From assembly GCA_964383675.1 (NCBI GenBank), contig CAYLHX010000027.1, positions 1 to 15,149 on the forward strand: DNA of 15,149 bases, written 5' to 3'. The notes below the pieces were generated by a model, which was not told where the DNA came from, did not search any database, and saw only the letters and a program-made list of their open reading frames with translations. The stretch comes from CAYLHX01 sp964383675 (GTDB taxonomy: Bacteria; Patescibacteriota; Gracilibacteria; UBA1369; LOWO2-01-FULL-3). Positions 8,051-15,149 of the stretch are shown piece after piece (positions within the stretch are counted from its first letter, which is position 1; each line of letters begins with the position of its first letter). The translations under genes and the position numbers were made by a program.

Positions 8051-11000
8051 AATCATGTAGATCTTTCAATTGACGCCTTTAAAGATTGTCTGGAAATTTC
8101 ACAGTATTTTGACCCAGATCTTCCAGGTAATCAACAACCAATTTCGGGCAATACTCAATATTGCGACGATCTCAATCATCATGAAGCTTTCCCGGGTCCA
8201 CTAAAACAAAGTGCCTTAAAACCTGAAAATTTTCCGGAACCAAACAAGAACTCAAAACAACCAATGACCCTACATGGTCATAATTACTTTCACATATCTG
8301 AAGACGAAGTGAAAACAATTAATGGAATACAATACGCTGTTTTTCATCAAGTTTTAGTAGACGCTTTTGAAATTCAACTAGAGGATGATTTTATGGATTT
8401 GGTTGATGAGGGAACTATCAGCTTGAACTCTGTAATCTGTAGTGCCCTAGCAGACAACAATAATTGTAACGGTAATGGTAGCAAAGGACTTAGTAATTCA
8501 GGCAAGCAAATCCAATATAACGTTACCTTTGACAAACAAAATGGAACTATCAAATGGACTTATCCCGGCTCACCAACATATAGCAAACCTCAAATTCTAC
8601 CAATAGGTTCAGAGCTACTTGGAGACAATGCCGATAATATTTATGCTGCAGCCCTAGGTGAAAAAATTAAATTCTCCACAACGCTAGATGACGACCCCAT
8701 GTGGAGCGCAACCACCACATCCAGAATCAAAATTCAGGAATGGGAAGCTAAAATACCTTTAAGCGAAAAAACCGGTAACTGGGAAGACAAGTTGGAGTGG
8801 GAATCCACAGGAGACTTTTTCTGGTTCCCAATAGGTACAGTGACAACCGTTTGGCAACAACCCGAAGAACCTCCGAAGATCCCCCTCTGTAAAGATTTCG
8901 AAATCACTCAACATGCAGATTCCACTATTGGAGGCAAAACCGCACACCAACTTTCCGCGGACTTCGACTTGGAAAATGTAATTTTCCTGGATGAAGAAAT
9001 ACTAATCAAATGGACATCCGATGACCCCAACGCAAAATTTTACAAACAAGACAAAACAACATTGATCGGGACAGGAAGCGCAACTTCCTCAAAAAATGAA
9101 AAGATCTTTTACGTAAGCAACGCGGAGGTCAATGCCACCATCGTTAATTATCCCCAAGGACTCAACGTTTCACAGTGTTCACAACCGCTAACCTTCCCAC
9201 CGGAAGATTGTGAACTTATCAAGATCGATCATCCGAAAGTAATTTACGATGATACGGTTTCTTGGTTTAGAGCAAAATCGTTCGATGAGTCCGGAAACCA
9301 ATTTTCAGGTAAAATAAAATACTCAGTAAAAGAAGGACACGGCTACTTCCTTATCAACAAACCAAATCAGCCCGGAGCCAATCCTTCACCTATGATTTAT
9401 GAGACAGTGAACATAAACCTGCCAATTGGAGCTATCGACTTAACCGAACTACAAAAAGTACCCGGAAGTATTCTCTTAGATGCCGAAATCGGACCGATCT
9501 CCGATTTTGTAATCGACAATCTTTTCGTTGAAAATACTCAAAACGACTATGCTTGGGGATTTGACTATAGCGACAATTCCGATTTTTTCAACATCCCATC
9601 AGATGACGGAGACCAGGCCGCAGCCAACTACGGCATGGCCAATATTCTCGGAACAGACATTCTGGATCCAGACTTATTGAATCCCGGGATCGGCGACATT
9701 CCTACAGCAGCCGACCTAATCGGTGAGATGCCGATACTTGAAACTTATGCCGACCTAAGTCCCTTCCTCTTCCCTACCACTATTACAGTTGACGCTGGAA
9801 CAAAGGTTTATTTCGTAGCCACAAAACCCGGGGAAGATGTGATCACAGTGGACACTTTAGACACCGACAACCCCGATTGTGAACGAAAATTCTCAATCGA
9901 ACCTTATAATATTTGTAAACAACTAAAGGTAAATTATCAAAATCCAATCTTCGAAAAGAGACTTTCCGAATTCAATGCCAAAGGTTTAAACACCGTTGGC
10001 AAAGACTTTAATGGTAAGATCACTTACACAGTCGACGAAGGATACGGAACTTTTTACACCTTCAAACCCCAGGGACTACAAGCCAACGAATCTCCATTTG
10101 TGATTGAATTCGACGCTACGCAACCAATCAATGTAGAAGGTCAAGCCTTCTGTAGTGATGAAACAGTGCCTGGCGGTAACGGTGGAGATACACCAGATAA
10201 ACCAGAAGATGCTGAAGAGCAAGGACCATGGGGCTGGAAATTAGCACCAAACGTCGACGATACAATCGCTTTCATCAATGGCTCTGGAGCATACAATGAA
10301 GCACAAGCTGTCAAAACTATTGCCGCAAATAATCAAGGATTCTACGTATTCTACCGTGGCGATCAATCCCCAAGTGGCAACTGGAGCTACAAAAAAGCAA
10401 CCACAGAAGAAGACACCTACAACTTCTTAAATAGAATCGGAGCATATACCGGTGATCCAAAAGCCAACGTAGACATCGCCTATAGAAACGGTTCAAACTA
10501 TATTTTCTACAGTGGAACAGATAAAAATGCCGACTGGGGTTGGAAAAAGTCCACCAGCACCACAGACATGAAAAAATATTTAGGTGGTGAGAATCCATAT
10601 AGCAAGGGCGTACCTGCCACTCTTGGTGGCGATTCCAGTAACGCTATCTACGCTTTTTACCGAGCTGACAAAACCACAAATTATTCTTGGGGCTGGAAAG
10701 TGGCCTATTCAATTGAAGATGCCCATAAATTCTTAAACGGCTTGGGCGGTTATACCAACAATCCAGTAGCGGATGCGGAAATCTTTGCAATCGATTCTGA
10801 AACATTCTACATATACTACACTACCGGAAGCAAAAACAGTGTCCTAACACCAAACCTACCAACAGGACAAATCGACTTAATTCCAAAAGTACCAGGAATA
10901 TCAATTGTTACAGGTAATAAACCTATCGGAGAATCTATTTTAGACATAGCCGGTGGCAATACCATCAATGTAATTGAAACTCTACCCGAGTACTGGCTGG

Positions 11001-14000
11001 TACCGGAATGGGTGGAAACAGGATTAATTCCAGACGATAATCCGCCAGATCCGAACCCTATTGAAAGCAATATCATCTTCGAAGGCAATTACGGTACCCA
11101 ATTCTCTACTCCAATTTTTGACGCAGAAAATTTCTCAATTTACGAAAATTACGGTACTGAAACCGGCATACCTAAAACAGGCACCGGAGGTTCCTTCGAT
11201 CCTACAGGTTTACAAGGCTTCAACTTGAACCCAAAACACCTACAAGCCCTAAGCATCCTAGATCTAAACCCGGGCATACTGGATAAACAAGCAATTGCGC
11301 CAGATTTGATCGACATAGATATCACTAAAGACGCCTGGCTTGGTCAAGATGATTTCCTCGGCAATCTCGCTAATCTCGGCGTCCAAATGGGCAACAGCAT
11401 TACCGTAAATCCCGGTCAGAAAGTTTATTTCTGGGCCAAGAAACCCGGTGATGATGTGATTCATGTCAAGGCTAATTGTACTACGGAAAAGAACTGTGAA
11501 AGAGATTTCGACATCACTCCGCTACCACAAAAAGAGTGTAAAGCGGCCAGCTTCTTTGCGGCTGACTACGAAAGCGGAAAAGCCTTAACTTGTTTGGATA
11601 ACGGCGTACAGAAATTTGCCATTAGCTTCTATGAAGATGCAGCAAAAACCAAGCCAATCGATCCACAACTAGTAAAAGTGAAGTGGAGTTCCACCGATCC
11701 TAGAGGAAAGTTCTATGAAATTCCGGAATATCTTGGCGCGGTAAATCCAGCACTACTTGGCCATAACAGCCCATACACCGGTTCATCAACCGTAATTTAT
11801 GTGGGGGGTGGACAAGTAACTTCCGTGTTGGCCGAAATCTCCGGCAAACCTTACAGTGAAAATATCTGTAAAGCTCAAATCGAACCTTGTGTTAACGATT
11901 GTGCCGATCTTGGTCTAACCAGCACACCGGGAGCACCTCTGAAAATCGGTCAGGACGCGGAGCTAAATCTCAATCCAAAAGATCTTAAAGGCAATCCGTT
12001 ACCCACCAGTACCAAGGTAAAATGGAGCACTGACACCGGCGGAACTTTCACTTACAGTGTCAACAACGCCAACAAAGTTTCACAAAACGGACTGTTGAAT
12101 CTTACAACCGGAGAAATTCCAGTTAAGTTTACCGGTTCCACTAAGGCCGGAAATATTACAGTTGAGCTGAGTGATCCAAACGATCCCCTCTACTCTCCAC
12201 TTTGTAAATCAACCATTCCTGTTGTACCGGAAGTAACGGTCTGTAAAGATCTAACTGTAACGGCAAACGGCAGCACGTTGGTAAATCTAAAACCATCAAC
12301 CATTTATGATCTTGCTGCAGACGCCAGTTACACCAACCCGCCAACTGCCGAAACTGTAGCTTACAGCAGTAATCAGGGTGTCTTTGTAACTTACACCGCC
12401 GCCACCAAATCACCACTAAAAGCATTGATGGATCAGACAGTTGTCGGCAAGATTGATTCAACTTTCGATCTAACAAATAATCCAATACTCCTAAAAACAG
12501 TAACCGTTCCCGACGGGCAAGGAGTATTCTTCATCACTTTCAACGATGCCACCGGCAATGAAGCATTGACCGTACAGGCCACCGGACGAAGTGAGGCTCA
12601 GTGTATCAAAAAATTCCCTGTAGTTCTGGATGATCAAATTTGTAAAAGCATTAAAGTTGACTACTTCCCTACTCCGTTTAAATCAAATCAACAAACTGTC
12701 ATCACAGTTAGCGAAGGTGATTTTGGAAACTTCAACGGCAAATTCAGATTCTCAACCAGTCCGGCAGATAAAGGGAAATTCCATCTGCCAGGAAAAGAAA
12801 GTGAAGGAGCAAATCCAAAAGAATTTACAATCGCCGAAGCTGCGAGTGGCATAGTTTACACCGGCAGCTCCGATGATGACGTTAATTTAACAATTGAGGC
12901 CGTAGGTCCAAACAGCGGAACAAACTGTAAATACCTGCTAACCTCGAAACCGGAACAACTAAAATGTGAAGATTTGAATATCACTGATGTTGATCTTGTT
13001 GATGAAGATGATGACGAACTCGAATACAAAGTCAAAATAGACGTGGATACCGATCCCGCGGGCTTCGCCAATCAGTTGAAGTTCAAATGGGAAGTACTTG
13101 AGGGCGATGCCAGCTTTGACACCTCAATTACCGACTCCGACGACAACAATCCCAAGATCAACAACTTCACCGCCGATGCCGAAGATGGCGAACTTGAAGA
13201 TGATATCAGAATCAAAGTTTCCGCAGTCGGTTACGAAAACGTTTGTAGTGACACCTACAAATTAGACAGTGATGAAGAAGATGATGATGAGGAAAAACCG
13301 GAGATCGAAAAGAAGGTCTTTGATGTGAAGAAGGGTAAATGGACCGACACCATCAATGTGGCCGGCAAAAAACAAAACGAGTGGCAAGTGGCCGATCAAA
13401 AATACATTACCTATCTGGCAATCTTCCAGGGAGGAACTTCAAAATCCGTAAAGATTAAAGAAAACTCCTTCGAGAATGGAGCAATCAAATCCGATCTTTA
13501 CAAGGGCGAACTGGTTTACCAAGGCATGGTGATCGGTTACTCCCAAAATGGCAAAGAATACGTAATGTACCAGAGTAGCGGCTTCGATGAAAACCGCTAT
13601 GACGATGAAGACCTAGATGGTGAAGCAATCAGCGACTTTGAAGATTACGACGAAGACGAAGATGACCTGGAAGAAGAATACTCTTGTGACGAGGCCGGTT
13701 CAAACGATTTCTGTATCGAAGATTATGAAGATATTGATGACAATTTCAGTGAGGGAGAATTCATTGAATTCAAAAATCTCAAAGAAGACACTCAAATTTT
13801 CATTGTCTATCAGGTACAAAACAATACTGTAATTAATCCGCAAAGCTGTATCGAACTTTATCAAAAGGTTCAGAAGTGTGGTGAGCAGTTTGATAACGAA
13901 ATCGAATTTGAGGCTTTCGAAGACAACGACTTTGAGGATGAATTTGAAGAGGGCGATGATCAGGCCAGAGTAATTGCCATCTGTCCTTATATCCTAACCC

Positions 14001-14968
14001 GTGAAGGCGGTGACGTCTTCTTCCACAGCTCAATCGATACCGGTATCGACGTAAGCGCTTGTTATCCGGTTGAAAACTGTGAGGGACCATGTATTACGCC
14101 TGAAAAAGACAATGATCAAGACATCTCTAAATCAGGTCAAGGTGATGCTTCCGAAGCTGAACCGCAAGCCATCCTCTTCACCCCAACTCACGATGTTTGT
14201 AAACTAAGTAATACCGTAGACTTAAACGACAGCGAAAATCCTTATAAAGATGCCCTAAGCAACTTCTCAAGTTCGGTGTGTGAATTCCGAGCAGATGTTG
14301 CCAAGGATTGGAAAGAGAAATATATCAATGAGGCCATTCAACAGAACATAGAAAAAATCGCCAGATTCGATATAATCCCAGGTTCTCAAACACTTTCCAG
14401 CATGGACAGTGTAAATGGTCTGCAATCTTCCAACCTTCAAAGCGGTGTCTACGTTATCGACGGCGACCTAACAATTGAAGGATGTACCAATAACAGCTTC
14501 GATATCAAGGCGCAGGGAGATATTCCAGCCGCGCAAACATACATCGTACAAGGTGGTGACCTAACCATTAAGTGTAACATCAATTATGTCGATACCAATG
14601 TAGATCTAAGCAATCCAAACACTTTGCCTTCCGCCGCCTTCATTGTTGTCAAAGACAGCAACAATCCGGACAAGGGAAATATATACATCGATAACTCAGT
14701 AAAACACTTGGATGGTATCTACATGTCCGTAAACGGCAAGATCGCTCCAACCGTTCTAGAGCCGGAATATGAGAACAATCTGGTTATCAACGGTAGTCTT
14801 ATCGGTAATGTTTACGATCTATTCTTATACCGTCAAGCGATTGGTGACATCTTTAGCGATATCGGCTCAATCGTGATCAGATACGACGAACGCATTCTTC
14901 TAAACACCCCTCCGGGACTTGAAGAACTAATCGATGTAAATCAACTAAAAACCGCGACCGGAATTTAA
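7976..14968 (+). CDS. Giant protein 2: secreted 2330-aa multidomain surface protein (Ig-like modules, 51-aa repeats, C-terminal beta-solenoid)
   Basis: A Sec signal peptide covers residues 1-25. It is followed by a unique N-terminal domain (about 26-300) with four Cys. Eight Ig-like modules start at Cys 305, 412, 647, 1188, 1309, 1423, 1556 and 1664. Most open with C-K/E-x-L/I-x-V/I and carry a second Cys near their end. Module 3 is enlarged by a four-unit, 51-residue repeat (752-955). Acidic patches lie at about 1764-1774, 1876-1925 and 1975-1997, within or beside another beta-rich domain. The C-terminal domain (about 2156-2330) has short beta repeats of VDGDLTI type and a tail with LLNTPPGLEEL. 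There are about 36 Cys in all. The protein is probably exported and disulfide-bonded, forming an adhesin or surface fibre. No sortase motif, lipobox or C-terminal membrane anchor is visible, so its attachment is unknown. It is second in an operon with giant protein 1 and is followed by a strong terminator. Confidence 0.96.
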   Translation: MKNKIITTLTALVLTLVGSTAATSANHVDLSIDAFKDCLEISQYFDPDLPGNQQPISGNTQYCDDLNHHEAFPGPLKQSALKPENFPEPNKNSKQPMTLHGHNYFHISEDEVKTINGIQYAVFHQVLVDAFEIQLEDDFMDLVDEGTISLNSVICSALADNNNCNGNGSKGLSNSGKQIQYNVTFDKQNGTIKWTYPGSPTYSKPQILPIGSELLGDNADNIYAAALGEKIKFSTTLDDDPMWSATTTSRIKIQEWEAKIPLSEKTGNWEDKLEWESTGDFFWFPIGTVTTVWQQPEEPPKIPLCKDFEITQHADSTIGGKTAHQLSADFDLENVIFLDEEILIKWTSDDPNAKFYKQDKTTLIGTGSATSSKNEKIFYVSNAEVNATIVNYPQGLNVSQCSQPLTFPPEDCELIKIDHPKVIYDDTVSWFRAKSFDESGNQFSGKIKYSVKEGHGYFLINKPNQPGANPSPMIYETVNINLPIGAIDLTELQKVPGSILLDAEIGPISDFVIDNLFVENTQNDYAWGFDYSDNSDFFNIPSDDGDQAAANYGMANILGTDILDPDLLNPGIGDIPTAADLIGEMPILETYADLSPFLFPTTITVDAGTKVYFVATKPGEDVITVDTLDTDNPDCERKFSIEPYNICKQLKVNYQNPIFEKRLSEFNAKGLNTVGKDFNGKITYTVDEGYGTFYTFKPQGLQANESPFVIEFDATQPINVEGQAFCSDETVPGGNGGDTPDKPEDAEEQGPWGWKLAPNVDDTIAFINGSGAYNEAQAVKTIAANNQGFYVFYRGDQSPSGNWSYKKATTEEDTYNFLNRIGAYTGDPKANVDIAYRNGSNYIFYSGTDKNADWGWKKSTSTTDMKKYLGGENPYSKGVPATLGGDSSNAIYAFYRADKTTNYSWGWKVAYSIEDAHKFLNGLGGYTNNPVADAEIFAIDSETFYIYYTTGSKNSVLTPNLPTGQIDLIPKVPGISIVTGNKPIGESILDIAGGNTINVIETLPEYWLVPEWVETGLIPDDNPPDPNPIESNIIFEGNYGTQFSTPIFDAENFSIYENYGTETGIPKTGTGGSFDPTGLQGFNLNPKHLQALSILDLNPGILDKQAIAPDLIDIDITKDAWLGQDDFLGNLANLGVQMGNSITVNPGQKVYFWAKKPGDDVIHVKANCTTEKNCERDFDITPLPQKECKAASFFAADYESGKALTCLDNGVQKFAISFYEDAAKTKPIDPQLVKVKWSSTDPRGKFYEIPEYLGAVNPALLGHNSPYTGSSTVIYVGGGQVTSVLAEISGKPYSENICKAQIEPCVNDCADLGLTSTPGAPLKIGQDAELNLNPKDLKGNPLPTSTKVKWSTDTGGTFTYSVNNANKVSQNGLLNLTTGEIPVKFTGSTKAGNITVELSDPNDPLYSPLCKSTIPVVPEVTVCKDLTVTANGSTLVNLKPSTIYDLAADASYTNPPTAETVAYSSNQGVFVTYTAATKSPLKALMDQTVVGKIDSTFDLTNNPILLKTVTVPDGQGVFFITFNDATGNEALTVQATGRSEAQCIKKFPVVLDDQICKSIKVDYFPTPFKSNQQTVITVSEGDFGNFNGKFRFSTSPADKGKFHLPGKESEGANPKEFTIAEAASGIVYTGSSDDDVNLTIEAVGPNSGTNCKYLLTSKPEQLKCEDLNITDVDLVDEDDDELEYKVKIDVDTDPAGFANQLKFKWEVLEGDASFDTSITDSDDNNPKINNFTADAEDGELEDDIRIKVSAVGYENVCSDTYKLDSDEEDDDEEKPEIEKKVFDVKKGKWTDTINVAGKKQNEWQVADQKYITYLAIFQGGTSKSVKIKENSFENGAIKSDLYKGELVYQGMVIGYSQNGKEYVMYQSSGFDENRYDDEDLDGEAISDFEDYDEDEDDLEEEYSCDEAGSNDFCIEDYEDIDDNFSEGEFIEFKNLKEDTQIFIVYQVQNNTVINPQSCIELYQKVQKCGEQFDNEIEFEAFEDNDFEDEFEEGDDQARVIAICPYILTREGGDVFFHSSIDTGIDVSACYPVENCEGPCITPEKDNDQDISKSGQGDASEAEPQAILFTPTHDVCKLSNTVDLNDSENPYKDALSNFSSSVCEFRADVAKDWKEKYINEAIQQNIEKIARFDIIPGSQTLSSMDSVNGLQSSNLQSGVYVIDGDLTIEGCTNNSFDIKAQGDIPAAQTYIVQGGDLTIKCNINYVDTNVDLSNPNTLPSAAFIVVKDSNNPDKGNIYIDNSVKHLDGIYMSVNGKIAPTVLEPEYENNLVINGSLIGNVYDLFLYRQAIGDIFSDIGSIVIRYDERILLNTPPGLEELIDVNQLKTATGI
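8888..13264 (+). repeat. Eight tandem Ig-like modules bracketed by cysteines
   Basis: Residues about 305-1763 consist of divergent copies of one beta-sandwich-like module. A recurring strand-turn-strand signature marks each copy. Examples are IKWTSDDPNAKFY (344-356), VKWSSTDPRGKFY (from 1235), VKWSTDTGGTF, IKYSVKEGHGYF and ITYTVDEGYGTF. Module starts are marked by Cys-Lys or Cys-Glu, and a second Cys lies just before the next boundary, as in NPDCERKF, KNCERDF and AQCIKKF. Module lengths by spacing of the opening Cys are 107, 235, 541, 121, 114, 133, 108 and about 99 residues. Most differ by loop insertions. The Ig-like or bacterial big-domain-like fold is inferred from this pattern, not from a search. 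Confidence 0.7.
10229..10840 (+). repeat. Four tandem 51-residue (153-bp) WGWK repeats in giant protein 2
   Basis: Trp residues 752, 803, 854 and 905 (nt 10229, 10382, 10535, 10688) begin four units with exact 51-residue spacing. Each unit starts W-G/S-W/Y-K and has invariant Asp at unit position 11. Next come aromatic 15, Ile/Leu 16 and Asn/Gly 17 (as in FLN), then Tyr at 22, and an aromatic FYxFY-type strand near 38-44. The late strand slips by one or two residues between units, but total length is restored. The likely unit is strand, helix, strand, strand. The copies are quite diverged, so the array is old. I recognise no named family. Confidence 0.85.
13265..13966 (+). other. Acidic patches embedded in a beta-rich domain of giant protein 2
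   Basis: Three Asp/Glu-dense clusters occur at residues about 1764-1774, 1876-1925 and 1975-1997. Ordinary strand-like sequence lies between and around them, for example YITYLAIFQGG and TQIFIVYQV. The last cluster leads into ARVIAICPYILTREGGDVFF. The second cluster includes two Cys. Acidic loops of this kind could bind calcium or other cations, or keep a surface protein soluble, but no canonical EF-hand or RTX motif is present. Confidence 0.6.
14441..14965 (+). other. C-terminal beta-solenoid-like domain of giant protein 2
   Basis: From residue about 2156 short turns recur with the pattern G/D-x-L-x-I followed by a polar turn: GVYVIDGDLTIEG, VQGGDLTIKC, GNIYIDNSV, LDGIYMSVNGKI and NLVINGSLIGN. 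The tail reads SIVIRYDERILLNTPPGLEEL and ends shortly after. This resembles a right-handed beta-helix or bactofilin-like stack. I associate this arrangement and the NTPPG-type tail with large exported proteins of CPR bacteria, from memory and without a search. Confidence 0.55.
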
Positions 14969-14983
14969 GCGCACAACCCACTG

Positions 14984-15017
14984 AAAAACCCCGCCAGATT
15001 TCTGGCGGGGTTTTTCT
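14984..15017 (+). terminator. Intrinsic terminator of the giant-protein operon
   Basis: AAAAACCCCGCCAGA (14984-14998) is followed two bases later by its exact reverse complement (15001-15015). This gives a GC-rich stem closed around an ATTT loop and ending in a T run. It begins 15 nt after the giant 2 stop. The flanking A run makes it potentially bidirectional, but no gene from the right converges on it within the window. Confidence 0.95.
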
Positions 15018-15045
15018 TTCCCCAAAGAACTTTTCTGGCTATAAT
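15017..15045 (+). promoter_or_regulatory. Probable promoter of holA
   Basis: A perfect TATAAT lies at 15040-15045. The hexamer 17 nt upstream (TTTCCC, 15017-15022) is a poor -35. A start near 15052 would give a leader of about 17 nt before the ATG at 15069. The position directly after a strong terminator fits a new transcription unit. Confidence 0.55.
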
Positions 15046-15068
15046 TCAAACCCGAATATTAAAACATC

Positions 15069-15149
15069 ATGTCCGAAACAGCCAAAAAGACAATCTTTCT
15101 ACTTTACGGAGAAAACAGCTATAGCAGCCATGAAAAGCTGAAATTCTAT
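15069..15149 (+). CDS. holA: DNA polymerase III delta subunit, N-terminal fragment (cut by window edge)
   Basis: Only 27 codons are present and the frame is open to the last base. The sequence begins MSETAKKT and continues IFLLYGENSYSSHEKLKFY. A hydrophobic strand, then L-Y-G-E-N/D-x-Y, then a basic helix with KL is the usual opening of HolA, the clamp-loader subunit that loads the beta clamp during replication. The call rests on this short motif alone. No Shine-Dalgarno site precedes the ATG. It follows the operon terminator and has its own TATAAT, so it is not part of the giant-protein unit. Confidence 0.6.
   Translation, partial: MSETAKKTIFLLYGENSYSSHEKLKFY

Noticed and set aside
10317..10598. 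Minus-strand 93-aa frame opposite the WGWK repeats
   Set aside because: Its Cys/His/Leu/Trp-rich composition comes from reading the repeat region backwards. It has no start signals.

Overview
The window looks like a piece of a Candidate Phyla Radiation (Patescibacteria) genome, possibly Peregrinibacteria-like. This is an inference. It rests on an archaeal-type triosephosphate isomerase, A-rich translation starts mostly without Shine-Dalgarno sites, giant lineage-type surface proteins, and a HolA-like N-terminus of the short kind I associate with these bacteria. The two giant reading frames contain no in-frame TGA over about 4,700 codons. This argues against the UGA=Gly code of Gracilibacteria and Absconditabacteria.

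Layout. Positions 1-74 lie downstream of tpiA and carry a purine-rich ribosome-binding site for a minus-strand gene just outside the window. Positions 75-740 (minus) encode triosephosphate isomerase. A 127-bp divergent spacer (741-867) holds a near-consensus sigma70-type promoter for the rightward genes and a weaker candidate for tpiA. Positions 868-7938 (+) encode giant protein 1: 2356 aa, no signal peptide, about 6 Cys, a helical N-terminal half, a Gly-rich beta region, and one hydrophobic Gly-rich segment. After a 37-nt A-rich gap, positions 7976-14968 (+) encode giant protein 2: 2330 aa, with a Sec signal peptide, about 36 Cys, eight Ig-like modules, a four-unit 51-residue repeat nested in one module, acidic patches, and a C-terminal beta-solenoid-like domain. 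A perfect-stem intrinsic terminator (14984-15017) closes this unit. A new promoter then leads to the first 27 codons of a probable DNA polymerase III delta subunit (holA) at the right edge.

The two giants appear to form one bicistronic transcript of about 14.1 kb, bounded by a clear promoter and a clear terminator. Giant 2 is almost certainly exported and probably forms a long, disulfide-stabilised surface fibre or adhesin. Giant 1 has no recognisable family. Its coupling to giant 2 suggests a role in assembling, anchoring or extending the same cell-surface structure, but that is inference. The flanking genes (tpiA, holA) are ordinary housekeeping genes on their own promoters. The giant operon is the unusual element of the window.
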